From Nitzschia sp. pyKryTriq1 (lineage: Eukaryota > Bacillariophyta > Bacillariophyceae > Bacillariales > Bacillariaceae), in NCBI GenBank assembly GCA_956465555.1, contig OY101115.1, forward strand, positions 2,914,001 to 2,978,000: 64,000 nucleotides of DNA, read 5' to 3'. This document shows, in pieces, positions 52,205 to 62,682 of the stretch; positions within the stretch are counted from its first letter, which is position 1, and each line of letters starts with the position of its first letter. A program made the translations under genes and the position numbers. The notes under the pieces are model-generated. The model worked only from the letters and a program-made list of their open reading frames with translations, was not told the DNA's origin and did no database searches.

Positions 52205-54909
52205 TCATCTGGTTGGTGCTGCAACCGATTTCATATCAATATAACGCTGGTGTTGTTTCAGCATCGAGGCTTCTTCTTTGAACGGATGCATGGCAACCAT
52301 CCACTCCAGTTTAGCATCCTTTATGAAAGGCTCTTCGTTTTTAAAATTGTTTCGGAATACCCGTTTCTTGTCGTAGTCATCATCGCTCCAACAACCAGTG
52401 CCCGTCTGTTTCTGAACACACATTCCGATGACGACATCCGAGTGCCAGAGGTATTCCCGGTAAGGCGAGATATCAGCTTCTTGAACACACTCGTCCATCC
52501 CGACGGCGGCTCGCTTCAAGGTGGGACGGGAAAAGATGTACCCCGGACCCCCAGTACAGTATGGTTTCACTAGTCCGCCCTTTTCAAGCCCATCAAGATC
52601 CTCTGGACGTCCGTTCCCCCGTTCTCCATACACATGGTAGCCAACAGGGTTTCGCTTCTTGACAAATCGAAGTAGTCCATTGAGATTAACATAGGCATCA
52701 TCGTCCACTTTGTAGACCCATTGGAATGTTGATGCTGCAGTTGCATCGTTTTCATAAGTCGAAACAATCTCGTCCAAATGCCGAATCATTGCTGAATTCT
52801 TTCGAACTGGTGGGTATTCGTTGTCGACAACATCTTTCATCACCTGAATCATCGAGATGTCCTCAATTCCTGCATCCCTTGCTAGGTTCTCAATGTCTTC
52901 CTCTGAACCACTTAACGAATCGCCAATACTTTCTGCACAACCCACAAAGAATTTGATAGTGATCCCAGTGGGAACGAGTTCTCGTGCGCCCCAGGTTTTC
53001 ATTATCGTAGGTACTCTCGTCTTGAGGTTTTCTCTTGAGGTGATGACGGCAATAAGAACGGATACCTTTTCGGATTCTGTATCCTCGTTATCTTCTTCGA
53101 GCGGTTGAGCCAACGTATCAACTTTCGTACTTTTGACCTGCATAATGGCATCAAAGAGTTCCTTATTCTCGCTTCGAAGTGATCTAAGATACAAGCCAAG
53201 CTGGGAACCCTCTGTATGAGCCTTGGCGCCGACGCTTCAAAGACAGAAGAAATGAGCTCCAGTATGATAATATCGATCCGAAAGAACAATCCGTCGCAGT
53301 TGAATATGTACCGGTAGGTCGTACTTACCATGCCTTGAAAAAATCATTCTCGACAAAGGAACCGAGCTGGCAATCTTTCTCGTGCCAGACATGTGTCAAT
53401 CCCTTTTCATGCATCCGAATGATGTTGAGATTTTCTCCCACACGAGCAAAAAAGTCGTTGTCCTACAGTAGTAAATTGGGGTCAAACGGCATTGTTGTTG
53501 GTCTCAAGTCGCGGCTACAGCTTCTTCACGCACAGAGAGAACCTTCTTACTACGTACCTCTCCTCCCCAACCCACAAATTTCTCATCCATGGAAAGACGC
53601 GCGGCATCAGACCCAGCGATAACATACATTCCAAATGATGACTTTCGCCAGTATCCCTGAACGACGATGAAAGATACAGAAAATTGCAGCAAGAAATCTA
53701 AAGTGAGAACAAAGGCTGTACCGGTTCATGCAACCCATGCCCCGGTAAAGTCGCTAGAGATAGTATTATACATTCCCAGCCAGCGAAAACACTTACATGG
53801 TGGTCGGTAAACTTCCATTGGGCACTTTCTGTCAAGAATTTATCGGCTAGATCCACCGTCTCGGGGTTGAACTCGGACCACATGATTGGAAAATACGCAG
53901 CAGCACCAGGAAATGGGAGCACCAGTGCATTACGAAGGAATTTTGAAGTAATGTACATATCCACGTCGGTACACGCCAAAACACAATCATTATGGTGACA
54001 AGCCACAGCGTGCAAGGCATTCACTGCCTTGGCCCGACTGAAGGAAGCTTGGTCTACCGCCACAAACTCCACAGCATCTCCAGGACGGTCGAGCTCGGCA
54101 TTCTTGATCAATAAGTTCTGAAAAGCCTGCATGGCTTCCTCCGACTCAAATTGTTCATTTTGGAACCTCGTAATGAGAAGACGGATTGCAATGCGGTTTC
54201 CTTGGAGGCCTTCCCGGAACTTCTTTATGGATGATCCTAGGTGGAGTGCAAATAGCCTTAACTTTTCGTCCTGACCTGAGATTGGAACCGCAATTTCTAG
54301 CTGCTGGTAGATATAGGGACCGTCATTGTAAAAGGGATACGAAAGAGACATGTCTTGTTCTGCTTTCCCAAAGACTGACCCGGTGACGGAAGACGCCACA
54401 TACCAGCTTCCATCCAGTTCGGAGCAAGTCGAACACTTCCAAAGTTCCAGGCCTATATCGCATTTGTTGGCATCGTATTTGGTAGTGGCGAACTTCTTGC
54501 TCCGCTTACACAATCGGTCCAATAAGAGCTTCTGGACTTCGCGGTGTCGATCCAGGTCAAATGCTTGAGGCATTAAGCCATAATCGGACAAGCGAGTCAC
54601 TTCCGAGAACACAAAGGATCTCGGATAGGAACGTCCGTCTTTCTGGATCAGTTTCGTCCACGGTGCAATGACAGGTTTGACGGGCGTTGCTCTCCTCAGC
54701 TGAGGGGCATTAATTTTATTGGTGTCTGACTGACCATGATAATTAATATTGCTATTGAGTTGATTATGCATCAATCCATGAAATCCTTCTCCTCGGTGAA
54801 TAAGATTGGTGGCATCTTGGTCGATGCGATCGTACGTTGAGAGAATCGATAGTAGCGTCGAAAAAGTTACAGCCACGCCATACAGCACAAGCCGACAAGA
54901 TCCAATCAT
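52205..54909 (-). CDS. two-domain chondroitin-synthase-like glycosyltransferase (GT7 then GT31)
   Basis: Four exons, 54909-53797, 53656-53558, 53462-53329 and 53234-52205, all in phase, giving 791 residues. A type II anchor (LVLYGVAVTFSTLLSIL) starts it. The N-terminal catalytic half follows the chondroitin GalNAc-transferase plan: IAVPISGQDEKL, EFVAVDQASFSRAKAVN, the D-x-D in CVLACTDVDMYI, YFPIMWSEFNP, GYWRKSSFGM, FVGWGGEDNDFFARV, THVWHEKDC and KACVGAKAHTEGS. After a short linker, from about residue 506, comes a GT31/Fringe-like domain: VSVLIAVITSRENLK, WVYKVDDDAYVN, PYCTGGPGYIFSR and HSDVVIGMCV. Animal chondroitin synthases carry the same two families in the opposite order. It probably builds a glycan in the Golgi lumen; the polymer is unknown. 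Confidence 0.85.
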
Positions 54910-55487
54910 GACGTTGACGAATCCTCACTCCGTACGAATGTTGACGGCAATGAGTGCTTGTATGTAACAACGATACAATAGTATTACTGTAGTTGATGAA
55001 CTTTGGCATGTTTTAACAGCTATATCTCGCGCGTCCTTCGTTGCATTATTCACAACATCATCATGAGATTTTGTCGTCCTCCGTCCGCTCCCCCCGAAAA
55101 AATTCGAATTTGAGGGTTGGCCGGCCGGCGTAAAATTCCCGCCGACTGGCGCAAATACACGCATGAAGCACGGCTAAACACTGTAGAGCTTGAATGAAGC
55201 TTGAGACTGGATCACACCACGACTTCTTTCAAGCCTACAAAGATATTATTTTCACGATCTAGCTACTGTATGGTCTTCAGGTCTTCTCCCTCCAGTATTC
55301 TCCAGTATCCGCATCCTCCTCCCTTTCGTTTGTTTCTCTCCCCCTCTACTCAAACTAAAAGAGCCAGTCGTCGTCCACAAATACAGTATATCACGGTTCG
55401 AGTAGCTTCACAGCTTCTCTCGTCGGCGGCGAGGCTCAAGAACCAAATCGTTCTTGTTGCCCATCAAAGCAGTTGATCTGGTTTGAT
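54910..55487. other. divergent spacer between the GT7-GT31 gene and AAAP transporter 2
   Basis: No gene is seen. It includes GC-rich GGCCGGCCGGCG at 55121-55132 and a pyrimidine-rich stretch at 55270-55350, about 140 bp before the transporter start. Confidence 0.45.
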
Positions 55488-57096
55488 ATGACTACCGAGG
55501 CGTTGTTTCATCATCGAGGACATGCGGATCATAACGAGTACGGATCTATCCATGAAGAACAATCATCAAACAGGCCTTCCAGCAGCGGAGAAGACACGGT
55601 GCCACTTCAGCTCGGCACTTTGGATTCGAGCGACAATCTGCAAGCGGATCATGATGATGATCCAGGTTCGGGGTGGGTCGGAGCCGCTTTCAATCTCACG
55701 AGTGCTATAGTGGGGGCAGGATGCATCGGCCTCGGGGGTGCCATTGCAAATTCTGGTGGTCTTGTTTCGTTTGTGGCCATTTCGGTGTTTGCCGTATTAA
55801 GCAAATACTCCTTCGATTTGGTGGTGGATCTTGCCATCGAGTCGCAAGATGCTAGGGCAACCAACTACGAGAGTCTGGGACTAGTGACGTACGGGCACGT
55901 GGGCAAAATGACCGTCATCATTTCCAAGGGTCTCTACTCGTTCGGATGTTTGGTGGCCTATATGGTGATTGTCAAGGAAAATTTTGCCTTGGCATTGTCA
56001 CATTTGCTATTTGGATGTAATACGGACGACGACGACGACAGCAGTGCGGACGATCATGTCGTGCCAACAGGTGCTCTCGAAAATATTCTGACAAATCAGT
56101 ACTTTGTCACCATTTTCTTTTGTACAGCTGTCATGCTGCCACTATCTATGCTGCGGGACATGACACCGTTGGAACGGTTTTCGGCTTTGAAGATTACAGT
56201 TGTTTGTTTTATTGTGGTTATTGTGATCTACCTATTCTTTGTTGTCAGTGATCGTCGACAAGAGACTGATTTTGTGAATCACTGGCTAGTCATTCATGGG
56301 GGAGTCTTTGAAAGGTGGGTGCCCGCAAAAGTTAGACTTTCTCGGCGCTCGACATACTTTCCCTTCTAACATCGTCAAATCACGGATACTCATCAGTTTG
56401 GGTACCTTTGTCTTTGCATTCGCCGCACAAAACGTTATCCATTTGGTATATCAGTCGCTCAAAAGAAGTCAACAAAAAAACTTTTCAAAAACGACTACAT
56501 TGGGTACAATTTTGAGTACGATGATCTCGCTGTCCATTGGATTCTTTGTGTACATGACATTCTGGGAGGCCACTACATCAGATATATTTTACCTGTACCC
56601 AAATTCCAGGGCAGTCGACATGTGTCGCATGCTGCTTTGCATATCTATGCTATTGACGTATCCATTTCCATTCCTGACTGTGAGGGAGCTTTTGGTATTG
56701 CTATACGTTGGTGGTGCCAATGACCTACAAGGAGTACATGGCGGTGATCGACAATCGATTGATGGAACACAACCGTTGGTTGGAAACACTTTCCACGACG
56801 AGAGCGACTCGTGGCTTCTTCCTGGAAGCGATCGACAACTGAAACAAAAGTATCATATTATTCTTACCTTTCTGCTTTGGCTTTTTACGCTCATTCTTGC
56901 TCTGGGAGCTTCAAGCCTGGGGACGGTACTGAATCTCACGGGATGTGCGACGGGAACTATTATCTCCTACATCCTTCCAGCTTTGTTTTCTCTAAAACTT
57001 AGAGGACATACTGCTCTGGGGAGTCTCCTCTTTCTACTGGGTGGCTCCGTGGGTATTGTTGGAACCTACTACAGTGTACTCGCTCTTTTTCAATAA
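55488..57096 (+). CDS. AAAP (SLC38-like) transporter, copy 2
   Basis: Two exons, 55488-56314 and 56397-57096, phase 2, giving 508 residues from the first ATG. The splice restores GGVFESLGTFVFAFAAQN, matching copy 1 at the same site (VLESLGTFVFTFVSQH). The first span reads FNLTSAIVGAGCIGLGGAI, and later blocks (LYSFGCLVAYMVIVKEN, LPLSMLRDMTPLERFS, GFFVYMTFWEATTSDIF, LNLTGCATGTIISYILPAL) are colinear with copy 1. The cytosolic N-terminus is His/Asp-rich but different. Copy 1 lacks this intron, so it was gained or lost after duplication. Stop codon 11 bp from that of convergent NMD3. Confidence 0.9.
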
Positions 57097-57107
57097 TAGA
57101 AAGCTAT

Positions 57108-59003
57108 TTAGAGAAATTTGAAGTCATCCATTTCGAAGTTCTTGCCGAAACTTGATTGAGGCACGGCAACTTCCCTGTCACGCAATTGTCTAGCATCATC
57201 GCGTCCAACAAATTTGATTCCGTCCTTAGCGGCCTTTTCTCCTTCTTCGTAGGTAAACGGGCCCTCTACTTCTTCTTGAGCATCTTCCTCATCCGGACCC
57301 GCATCCATCGCCAAAGCATCGAGAAGCTCGTCCAGCTTGATCTCTTGATCATCCTCATCGTCGTCATCATCTTTTTCGCCAGCTACCTCTTCCTTCATGG
57401 CATCGTCTCCTGTCGCAGCCTTGGCCTCGAGTAGCTTGCTCTTGTACAAATTCATTTGGCTTCTCATTTCCTTATCGGCTTCGACTTCGCGCATGAAATC
57501 TTCCTCATCCATGTCGTCCGTCTCCGCCTTGTTCTTGGCAGCTTTTGCACTCTTCATGTCGTCTGCGATTTCCACATCCAATCGCTTTAGTTGCCATATT
57601 CTCTTCTTCGCGGCGTTTGCTTCATCGTTAGCCACTGCTCCGTACAGTTTGCGAATCACAATAACGTCCGGCAACTTTCCCGATGAACGCATTTCTTCGG
57701 CTTCATCTTCAACAAACTGTGTCTCAGTCAAGTCATAACCTACGCAAATATCCCCAGACTTCATCAAGTACCCGACGTGTGAGTTTTCTTCAAACTGTTT
57801 GTCGTTGACACCCAAGTCGTCCTCCCTTGCCAGCGTGAGAGTAGCCAACTGATTGCGCAATTTTCTTGTGGCTGATCGTTTTGATACATTTCGTTGAAGC
57901 ACTACGGGCTCTTTCCCCAAAACCATGAAGCGAGTCATTCTGGACCGAGCTGCTGTGATGACAGGCCGAATGGGATCCCGCCAAAAGGCATCCTCCAAGA
58001 GCTGCGCTGTCTGACCAGTCAATGGATCCAACAAGTGAATCACGTTCGAAATAGCCTTCACGATTACAAGTCTAGAAATGTTCCCGAGATTTCGTGCTGT
58101 CCTTGCTGGGAGGTATAAAAGGTCATCCTTACAAAGGGGGCAGATTTCGACAAGATTCGTGTATTTAAAGTTGCTGATATTGCTCTTGTCGTCAGTTCCA
58201 ATCAATTTTTTGGACGTTTTAACCTGCAGAAAATAAAACAAGAAAACATGAGACCACGAGCGAAATATCGCAAAAATGCATTATACTGAATTGCATGATC
58301 CGTTGCCTACCTTGGTGGGAACAACATTTTCGAGAAACGAGATGAATCTGGAGGCTTTTCCCTTGTCAGGAAAGTAGAAATCCATACCATCCCGGAACAC
58401 TTCAATACTGAGACAACCACGGTGCGCCCCATGCTTGAGAATCAACTGTTCCAGATACAAAAATGTGCGCTTGTGGGCAACACGCTGTCTCACTTGCACC
58501 AAAGATCTCCATGAACCCTGTCGAAATTCGGACTGACATTCGATGCATTGTTGGTTTCGAACGATGAAAACGACTGTGAAAGCTTGCTGAAGAATGGTTC
58601 CCTGGTCTACTTCTCTTTGAATCGTCAATCGAACTTTAAGTCTCATCGAGTGCGGTTCGGTCCAGATCCAGCTCGCATCAACCAGTCTCACTCTGTTTCC
58701 ACTGTTCTTCGAGGGCTTGAGACCACTGACATTTCCCAAACATAGCGCCATCAATTCGCGGCTCTCCAAGGCACAGGCCATCCACTTTCCAGCCTCCTTA
58801 TGCCACCTCTGACAGCCCTTACATTGGTGTATAGTGACTTCCGTGCTGATTCCTTTTGTAATGTCTGCAGTGCTTGCCAAGCAGGTAGCACAAGTATTCG
58901 CGGCATTTGGTGCGATTGGGATACCGCAAACACAACAAAGAACCTGGACAAAGTTGGACACAGATGGATCTCCACCGCCGCCTACTGCTTCTGGGGCTTC
59001 CAT
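57108..59003 (-). CDS. NMD3: NMD3 60S ribosomal subunit export adaptor
   Basis: Two exons, 59003-58311 and 58223-57108, phase 0, giving 602 residues. The zinc-binding N-terminus has CCVCGIPIAPNAANTCATCL and, later, HQCKGCQRWHKEAGKW and QQCIECQSEFRQGSW, the Cys pairs of NMD3. The rest follows the family order: RTFLYLEQLILKHGAH, FYFPDKGKASRFISFLE, then across the splice VKTSKKLIGTDDKSNISNFK, VEICPLCKDDLLYLP. The C-terminal third is very acidic (GEKDDDDDEDDQEIKLDE), where yeast NMD3 carries its nuclear export signals. NMD3 binds late 60S particles and recruits Crm1 for export. Confidence 0.95.
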
Positions 59004-59543
59004 TTTGATTTGACTGGTATTTACTCGTATGCCAGTTAAACTTGAATAACAAAAGACGATCGGAAGGATACTGTATGAGGCTTGTGATCAACTTTTGCAA
59101 TAGATAGAAAGAAAAGAAATCAAGAACCAAGAACGAGAGTGTGGTTGGTTGGAGGTTTGGAGCAGAAGAAAAAACGGTTGGCCGCGGAACGGTTGAAAAG
59201 CGCGATCGCGCATTCTAAAGTCGAGGTAGTCATTGGTCACACATTGGCGGTTGGCGGGTGCCGTACTATCAGCAGTCGGATGGATCAAAAGCGCGCAAAC
59301 CGCCCGACGCTGTCCCGGCATATTACCGGTACCGGTAGACTATATTTTAGACGCTCAAACAAGGCCCAAAATGTTCTTGTTGTCGATATCGAACGTGTGG
59401 TACCATATACTATCTACCGGTACTAGAGCTACTATCGCTCAAATAGATTCAGATCCCAAAGGTCGTCTTCAATAACAGAAGGGCTACTGCACTGTGTGTC
59501 TGAGTATTGTTGAAACATTGTGCTGAAGGAGATATACAACAAC
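59004..59543. other. divergent spacer between NMD3 and the F-box-like gene
   Basis: A GTAC/ACCGGT tract at 59323-59425. No gene is seen. Confidence 0.45.
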
Positions 59544-60407
59544 ATGTCTTCCTCAGAAACTAAATCTACGAAAAGTTCCTTTCGAATGTGGGAGCTTCCC
59601 GAGGTGCTTCTCTATCACATCGCTTGCTTTGCCGCTCCAAGAACGTCTCGAGCAGCCTTCCTTTGCCAGCAGATTGCGCCTCTTTGTAAAACCTCCTACA
59701 AGTCGGTTATGGAAGAAGAAAAAAGTGTCGGGCTTTGGGATTTGGTACTGGCTGGGGACTACGGGGTCGAACAGTATGGCGGGAACAACACCAAGGGCGG
59801 GCCCCAACGTCGATCGTGCAAACGCTTGCGTCGATGCCCGGTAGACAAAGTGCGAGATGCCCACAAATCGGTAAAAGACAATACTGAGATTGCCTACTTT
59901 TATTTATGGGAGCTTTCTTACTCGAACAACAAGAATAGCCTCACGAAATCGAAATTACAAGGAATCTTGAACGAGTATGGACCCAATTTGATGATCAATC
60001 GGACAATGTCCAGTGGAGGTACTTTTCTGGTGGAGATTTGTCGGTCCAAAAATACTTCGCAGTACATTATTCTTCTTTGTGTTCAAGAGTTGGTAGAACG
60101 ACACGGAGCCATGGTCGACATACCTAGCAACGAATCGGCAAACTCCTTTCTAACTGCCCTGTGCGTCGCGGCAGTCCGTGCTATGCCCAAAGTCGTCGAA
60201 TATTTGCTATCACAAGGTGCCTCTAAAGATGTCCGATGTTCTGCTAGGTTTCGGCTGTTTATCAAGAAGTCAAAATACGTGAGATGTACAAGAGCAACAC
60301 CCCTTGAGTTTGCACAACAGATGATGGATTCTGAAAAGGCAGAGGGTGCGACCGATCAAGACGTAAGAGACTTGAAAAGATGCATAGAGCTGCTCTCGAA
60401 AAGCTAG
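59544..60407 (+). CDS. hypothetical F-box/ankyrin-like protein
   Basis: One exon, 287 residues from ATG 59544. The N-terminal MWELPEVLLYHIACFAAPRT looks like the first helices of an F-box (LP.E.L..I..F). The middle is basic. The C-terminal part contains what looks like one or two ankyrin-type helical pairs: LTALCVAAVRAMPKVVEYLL then SQGASKDVRC, and ATPLEFAQQM. Proteins with an F-box-like start and a few ankyrin repeats are expanded in diatoms. A role as a substrate adaptor is possible but unproven. Confidence 0.6.
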   Translation: MSSSETKSTKSSFRMWELPEVLLYHIACFAAPRTSRAAFLCQQIAPLCKTSYKSVMEEEKSVGLWDLVLAGDYGVEQYGGNNTKGGPQRRSCKRLRRCPVDKVRDAHKSVKDNTEIAYFYLWELSYSNNKNSLTKSKLQGILNEYGPNLMINRTMSSGGTFLVEICRSKNTSQYIILLCVQELVERHGAMVDIPSNESANSFLTALCVAAVRAMPKVVEYLLSQGASKDVRCSARFRLFIKKSKYVRCTRATPLEFAQQMMDSEKAEGATDQDVRDLKRCIELLSKS

Positions 60408-60662
60408 TGGAAAGTGAAGATTGGATTCTGAGGTTCCTTTGAAAATATTTGCCTTTACCGGTATGATGCTAAGTAGCGCTATATAAACTGCCTACTGACA
60501 GTCTGGGAGATTTCAACATTCAGAGTGAGCTGCACGGCAAAATGCAGCAGACATCCAGTCGTTATGCCCCTTCCAATCGAGATAAGCAGCAACACACGGT
60601 ACAGCAAGAACACAGCATGTTATTTTCCTCGCGAGCGCAATCAGCGGCTAGTCTAATAAGTC

Positions 60663-61166
60663 CTATGTAAAGTCAGCTGTGCAGAAGAAATCCAAATCTC
60701 CAGATAGGTTCCAATTTTCTCCTACTCGTACAAAAAGTGTGTTCGACTCCGGGCACGACCGCTTCATCGGAGGAAGAAGATTCATCGTTTTCCTCCTCGT
60801 CTCCTGACGATCTAGTATCTCGGTCGTGGTGTCCTCTCGACGACTTCGAGGAAGAGGACTCGGCGAAATAGGATGATTGGATGATGACGATGATGACGAT
60901 GATGACGATGATGACGATGATGACGATGATGACGATGCATTCACATTCGCATCCACATCCACGTCATCATCTTTATTCTTTGCTTTCTTCCCCTTGTTCC
61001 TTTGGCGGCTCCGACCTTTTTGCATCGCATCTTCGCTCAATGCGTACGGCGTGGTGGTGCTAATAGCGTCTGTGCTGGCTGCTGGTGCGGCATCTTGTTG
61101 GTCATCTTTCAAAAGTTGCCCATATGTATGTGCGCTTGAGTACAAGTGGAGGTTGTTGTTGGACAC
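60663..61166 (-). CDS. Ser-rich low-complexity frame, uncertain
   Basis: An open frame of 167 codons with no in-frame ATG near its 5' end (the first codon listed is GTG). A donor-like GTAAGA lies just upstream, so an upstream exon may supply the start. It codes a basic stretch (KGRSRQRNKGKKAKNKDD) followed by about 19 consecutive Ser from a 9-bp repeat, then an ordered-looking tail (LFVRVGENWNLSGDLDFF). It could be the last exon of a gene or a chance frame kept open by the repeat. Confidence 0.3.
   Translation of the reverse strand: MSNNNLHLYSSAHTYGQLLKDDQQDAAPAASTDAISTTTPYALSEDAMQKGRSRQRNKGKKAKNKDDDVDVDANVNASSSSSSSSSSSSSSSSSSSNHPISPSPLPRSRREDTTTEILDRQETRRKTMNLLPPMKRSCPESNTLFVRVGENWNLSGDLDFFCTADFT
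60881..60937. repeat. GATGATGAC minisatellite
   Basis: Six or so perfect 9-bp units; reading on minus gives a polyserine tract. Confidence 0.85.
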
Positions 61167-61763
61167 GGTGCTCTTACTTTGTCAGTTGAGATGAAGACAA
61201 TGAAATGCATCTGAAATCTGAAGTATGTTTCAATTTTCAATGATAATGTCAAATTGAAAATCCAAGATCCTCTAGATCCAAAAGATCCATCACACCGCCT
61301 GCCTGCCTATTTCCGGTACGTTACCGGTACTGTACCGGTACATTATGTCATTTCTATTACTGTACGTACATACCGGTACATAACCCTGAAAAATCTACCG
61401 AAGTCGTACTTTTCTACCAGATGCGGATTTCCCGTATGTAGAAATAGGTCTACGGTGACTGAAGAAAGTAGATTTCGGACGGTAGCTGAAAAATAAATCT
61501 ACCGCCGCGTCGCTCGTTTCGTCGCCTTTTGCGACGTTTTATTCTACCCGACAAAGAACAGACGCTGCACGATAACAACACGCACGTTCACAACCCCTCA
61601 AAACGTTCACGCACTACTTTGTAGTTGAAAAAAATTCTACTGTACCGTACTGTCTGTGCGCCGCAAATCGATTTCCGCGTCGCTCGTTTTCATCGCATTT
61701 TTCGACAAAACAATTCACACCAACGCAATAACAATAATGCTCGTCATGATAAAGGACGACGGT

Positions 61764-61794
<31 letters not shown>

Positions 61795-61799
61795 CGTGA
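61167..61799. other. region with duplicated leader-like sequence
   Basis: GTAC/ACCGGT tract at 61313-61385. Two related blocks follow, each with CCGCGTCGCTCGTTT (61504 and 61676), then a T-rich TTTTGCGAC/TTTTTCGAC and an AACAAC.ACGCA-type piece, suggesting a local duplication about 170 bp apart. It ends in the AGC microsatellite. Confidence 0.45.
61767..61793. repeat. AGC trinucleotide repeat
   Basis: Nine uninterrupted AGC units. Confidence 0.9.
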
Positions 61800-62361
61800 G
61801 AATCTTCATACGGCGGCCCCACGAATTTTATTCCATGCCAAGCTTCTTCTCGAGGAACAGCAAATGGCACCCAAAGAAACATAAAAGAAAGCACCGCGCA
61901 TTCCTGTTGCTGTCAAATCAGCAGAAGCAGCACAACGAGAGAGCAGAGGAAATGACACAGCGCAACCACCTCCAGAAGCCGCACTGGTGGTGAAGAATAA
62001 TGAGGATGATATTGACGACGACAATGATGAGGATGACAACGAAGAAGAAATCATTCTGCCCGATCCGAGTCCAGGCATTGCAGCTACTCCAGGAGAAGCA
62101 TTCCTCAAAAGGAAAAATCTCTCATCATCGTCAGAGGAAGAATACTGCTAGCTTTCAACAGGGGGAAGAAGAACAATACCAGCAGCAAAACGAAAGAAGC
62201 CTCATCCATCATTGAGCAGCTAGTACCGCCGGAGGGAATACCTACCACTGCTGACCGAATACGAGATCAAGCAAGCAAATGGCAGAGGAAGATGCCTATC
62301 AAAAAGAAGAAGCCCGTCGTCTCAAGCAGGATAAACAAGCCACATAGTAGTAGTACTGTGT
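61800..62361 (+). pseudogene. decayed protein-coding region, family unknown
   Basis: Three stretches with protein-like composition follow each other in different plus-strand frames with stops between: 61815-61890 (AKLLLEEQQMAPKE), 61890-62150 (PRIPVAVKSAEAAQRESR, an acidic run, IILPDPSPGIAATPGEAF) and 62150-62361 (SSIIEQLVPPEGIPTTADRI and RDQASKWQRKMPIKKKKP, closed by a stop). Such a frame pattern is what a decayed gene leaves, but unrecognised short introns could also explain part of it. The last block has the look of a helical DNA-binding segment. No family is recognised. Confidence 0.4.
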
Positions 62362-62404
62362 AGTGCCATCAGCGAGCAAGCTAGCGACTCTCTAGAATTA
62401 TTTT

Positions 62405-62680
62405 TAGTCAGTACTTGTAATATCGTAAAGCAGCCACAGAGTGTAGTAGTACTAGTACTTCGCTGCTTTACGATATAGTACTTAGTACTACTAGAGTGAC
62501 AGTAGTTACTAAATTACCTCAGCTCTCTACTCTACTACTAGCTAGTCAGTACTTGTAATATCGTAAAGCAGCCACAGAGTGTAGTAGTACTAGTACTTCG
62601 CTGCTTTACGATATAGTACTTAGTACTACTAGAGTGACAGTAGTTACTAAATTACCTCAGCTCTCTACTCTACTACTAGC
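62405..62680. repeat. 138-bp perfect tandem duplication carrying a 15-bp-arm hairpin
   Basis: Units 62405-62542 and 62543-62680 look identical by eye. Each holds the inverted repeat ATATCGTAAAGCAGC / GCTGCTTTACGATAT with a 27-nt loop (first unit arms 62420-62434 and 62462-62476). The half-arm TATCGTAAAGCAGC also occurs at 7515-7528. Confidence 0.9.
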
Positions 62681-62682
62681 TA

